Assembly: GCA_050010115.1 (NCBI GenBank)
Contig: JBEKLQ010000166.1
Span: 1-5,544, forward strand
Reading direction: 5' to 3'
DNA: 5,544 nucleotides
Source of the DNA: JAKACA01 sp050010115
GTDB taxonomy: Bacteria; Actinomycetota; Acidimicrobiia; Acidimicrobiales; Bog-793
This document shows, piece by piece, positions 4,876-5,544 of the stretch. The notes under the pieces are model-generated. The model was not told the DNA's origin. It saw only the letters and a list, made by a program, of their open reading frames with translations, and did not search any database. A program made the translations under genes and the position numbers. Within the stretch, counting starts at the first letter, position 1; each line of letters opens with the position of its first letter.

Positions 4876-4993
4876 GATCGCTATGCCGGTCAGCCGATCG
4901 CTGCTTTGGCCTCGGCCAAGACCGTTGACGAACGGCGAGACCAAGGTCAGGCTTCCGCAAGCGGGCGTGCGGCTTCGCCCGAGACACGGTTGG
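4876..4993 (+). pseudogene. Decayed second copy of the HTH protein tail
   Basis: Frame one reads DRYAGQPIAALASAKTVDER (4876-4935 region), and the next frame continues TKVRLPQAGVRLRPRHGW to 4993. Aligned to the HTH gene at 1096-1552 this matches YRDGLSLAAIG, then RVNASTVGKALRRADV, then QIRPRRGW, residue for residue, with one +1 frameshift near 4935. At DNA level 4974-4993 and 1521-1540 differ at one position in 20. The region before it no longer reads as the first HTH unit. It is a remnant lying divergently upstream of the DUF5131 gene and suggests that recombination involved members of this gene family. Confidence 0.55.
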
Positions 4994-5434
4994 CCGAAGG
5001 CCCGAGTCGGAATCACCTTGCCCACGATCAGGTTCACGGTTGCACCGTCAGCCCTTCCGGCCCCTTTGTCGCACCGCCGTTCTTCACCGCACGAGCCGCG
5101 CCCCCGATCCGCACCTCCACAGCGGGATAGTTGATACAGTACGGACCGAATTTGCTGCTCACGGCCAGGGCCAAAGCGGCGTCGCTGCGCAGTAATAAGC
5201 GCCATCGGTAATAGCTGACGCGGTCCGTTCAGGCCCCTCTCGGGCGGGATAGGTGTGAGGCATCTGATGCTTTCGTGTTGGCGTTCGTCGGAGCGTTGGC
5301 AGTACACAACGGCTCCGCCGCTCTGGCGTCGCGTGCTGGTCACGCATCCGTCCATTCGCAAGCGACGCAGGTGCCTACGACGGCGTGCGGTGATGTTCTT
5401 TCCCGGAGCATTCGCGTGACGATGGTGGGGCGAG
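4994..5434. other. Intergenic region, no gene recognised
   Basis: Open frames on both strands, including a long minus-strand one, read as Arg/Ser-rich shadow sequence without family motifs. An 8-bp perfect inverted repeat, ACGGACCG (5141-5148) and CGGTCCGT (5221-5228), encloses 72 bp. It should contain the promoter of the PAS-domain gene at 5435, but no clear hexamer pair is visible. Confidence 0.45.
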
Positions 5435-5544
5435 ATGAGCTTTGACGGATCCGCGGAGTTCTCCGGCTTGCCAGAGGAGTTCTCGGCACCCCTGCTGCTC
5501 GCCGCCGTCGTCGACTCGAGTAACGACGCCATCGTCTCGAACCG
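5435..5544 (+). CDS. PAS-domain protein, N-terminal start (3' end outside window)
   Basis: The ATG at 5435 follows a G-rich stretch (GGTGGGG, 5424-5430). The first 36 residues begin MSFDGSAEFSGLPEEFS and run into APLLLAAVVDSSNDAIVSN at the window end. The pattern L-x-x-x-V-D-S-S-x-D-A-I-V-S is the first helix and strand of a PAS sensor domain, usually continued by a DG-x-I-x-x-WN block. Such domains in actinobacteria typically precede histidine kinase, GGDEF/EAL or phosphatase outputs. Which one applies here cannot be told. No signal peptide is seen, so a cytoplasmic N-terminus is likely. The call rests on a short but characteristic segment. Confidence 0.65.
   Translation, partial: MSFDGSAEFSGLPEEFSAPLLLAAVVDSSNDAIVSN

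Noticed and set aside
5131..5140. TTGATACAGT as a promoter element
   Set aside because: TTGATA has no -10 partner at 16-18 nt, and TACAGT has no -35 partner upstream.
4852..5532. Long minus-strand open frame of 226 codons
   Set aside because: Its product is Arg/Ser/Gly-rich with no domain. It overlaps antisense the PAS start and the HTH relic, as expected for a high-GC shadow frame.
1..5544. CRISPR array, rRNA or riboswitch
   Set aside because: No regularly spaced repeats, no rRNA-like stretches and no recognisable riboswitch core, including near the cyclic-di-GMP gene.

Overview
This is a GC-rich window with GTG and TTG starts and many overlapping shadow frames. Its protein families suggest a soil-type actinobacterium: a double-HTH protein ending in RPRRGW, an actinobacterial-style IS3 orfA/orfB pair, and a RIGGDEF diguanylate cyclase. 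The species cannot be named. The window looks like accessory DNA at a recombination hot spot. Few genes are intact, and most others are fragments, frameshifted copies or remnants.

Layout: (1) 2-442 is the C-terminal end of an FkbM-type methyltransferase, with a coiled-coil tail that ends in a 36-bp in-frame tandem duplication. It is followed by a strong ribosome binding site and the first 19 codons of what looks like a family 2 glycosyltransferase (467-526), cut off abruptly. This is the broken edge of a glycan-biosynthesis cluster. (2) 523-855 on the minus strand is a small unrecognised protein gene. (3) 1096-1552 is a two-HTH DNA-binding protein split by a single +1 frameshift. (4) 1553-1930 holds hairpins, a possible short ORF and the 3' end of an IS110-type transposase gene on the minus strand. 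(5) 2117-3061 is an apparently intact GGDEF diguanylate cyclase with a conserved inhibitory site. (6) 3083-3893 on the minus strand is an IS3-family element: orfA intact, orfB reduced to its N-terminus, and a hairpin over the orfA ribosome binding site. (7) 3847-4760 on the minus strand is a DUF5131 (phage Gp37/Gp68, three-Cys-motif) gene coupled by a GTGA overlap to its usual partner tcmP. The tcmP reading frame loses its similarity at the point where the IS3 element begins. (8) 4876-4993 is a second decayed copy of the HTH tail. (9) 5435-5544 is the start of a PAS-domain sensor gene that runs off the window.

Two themes emerge. Cyclic-di-GMP or sensory signalling is represented by the GGDEF protein and the PAS protein. 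Mobile or phage-associated cargo is represented by DUF5131-TcmP and two IS families. The DUF5131-tcmP pair is the least understood module here. It is probably inactive as a pair because tcmP is truncated, although the DUF5131 gene itself looks intact.
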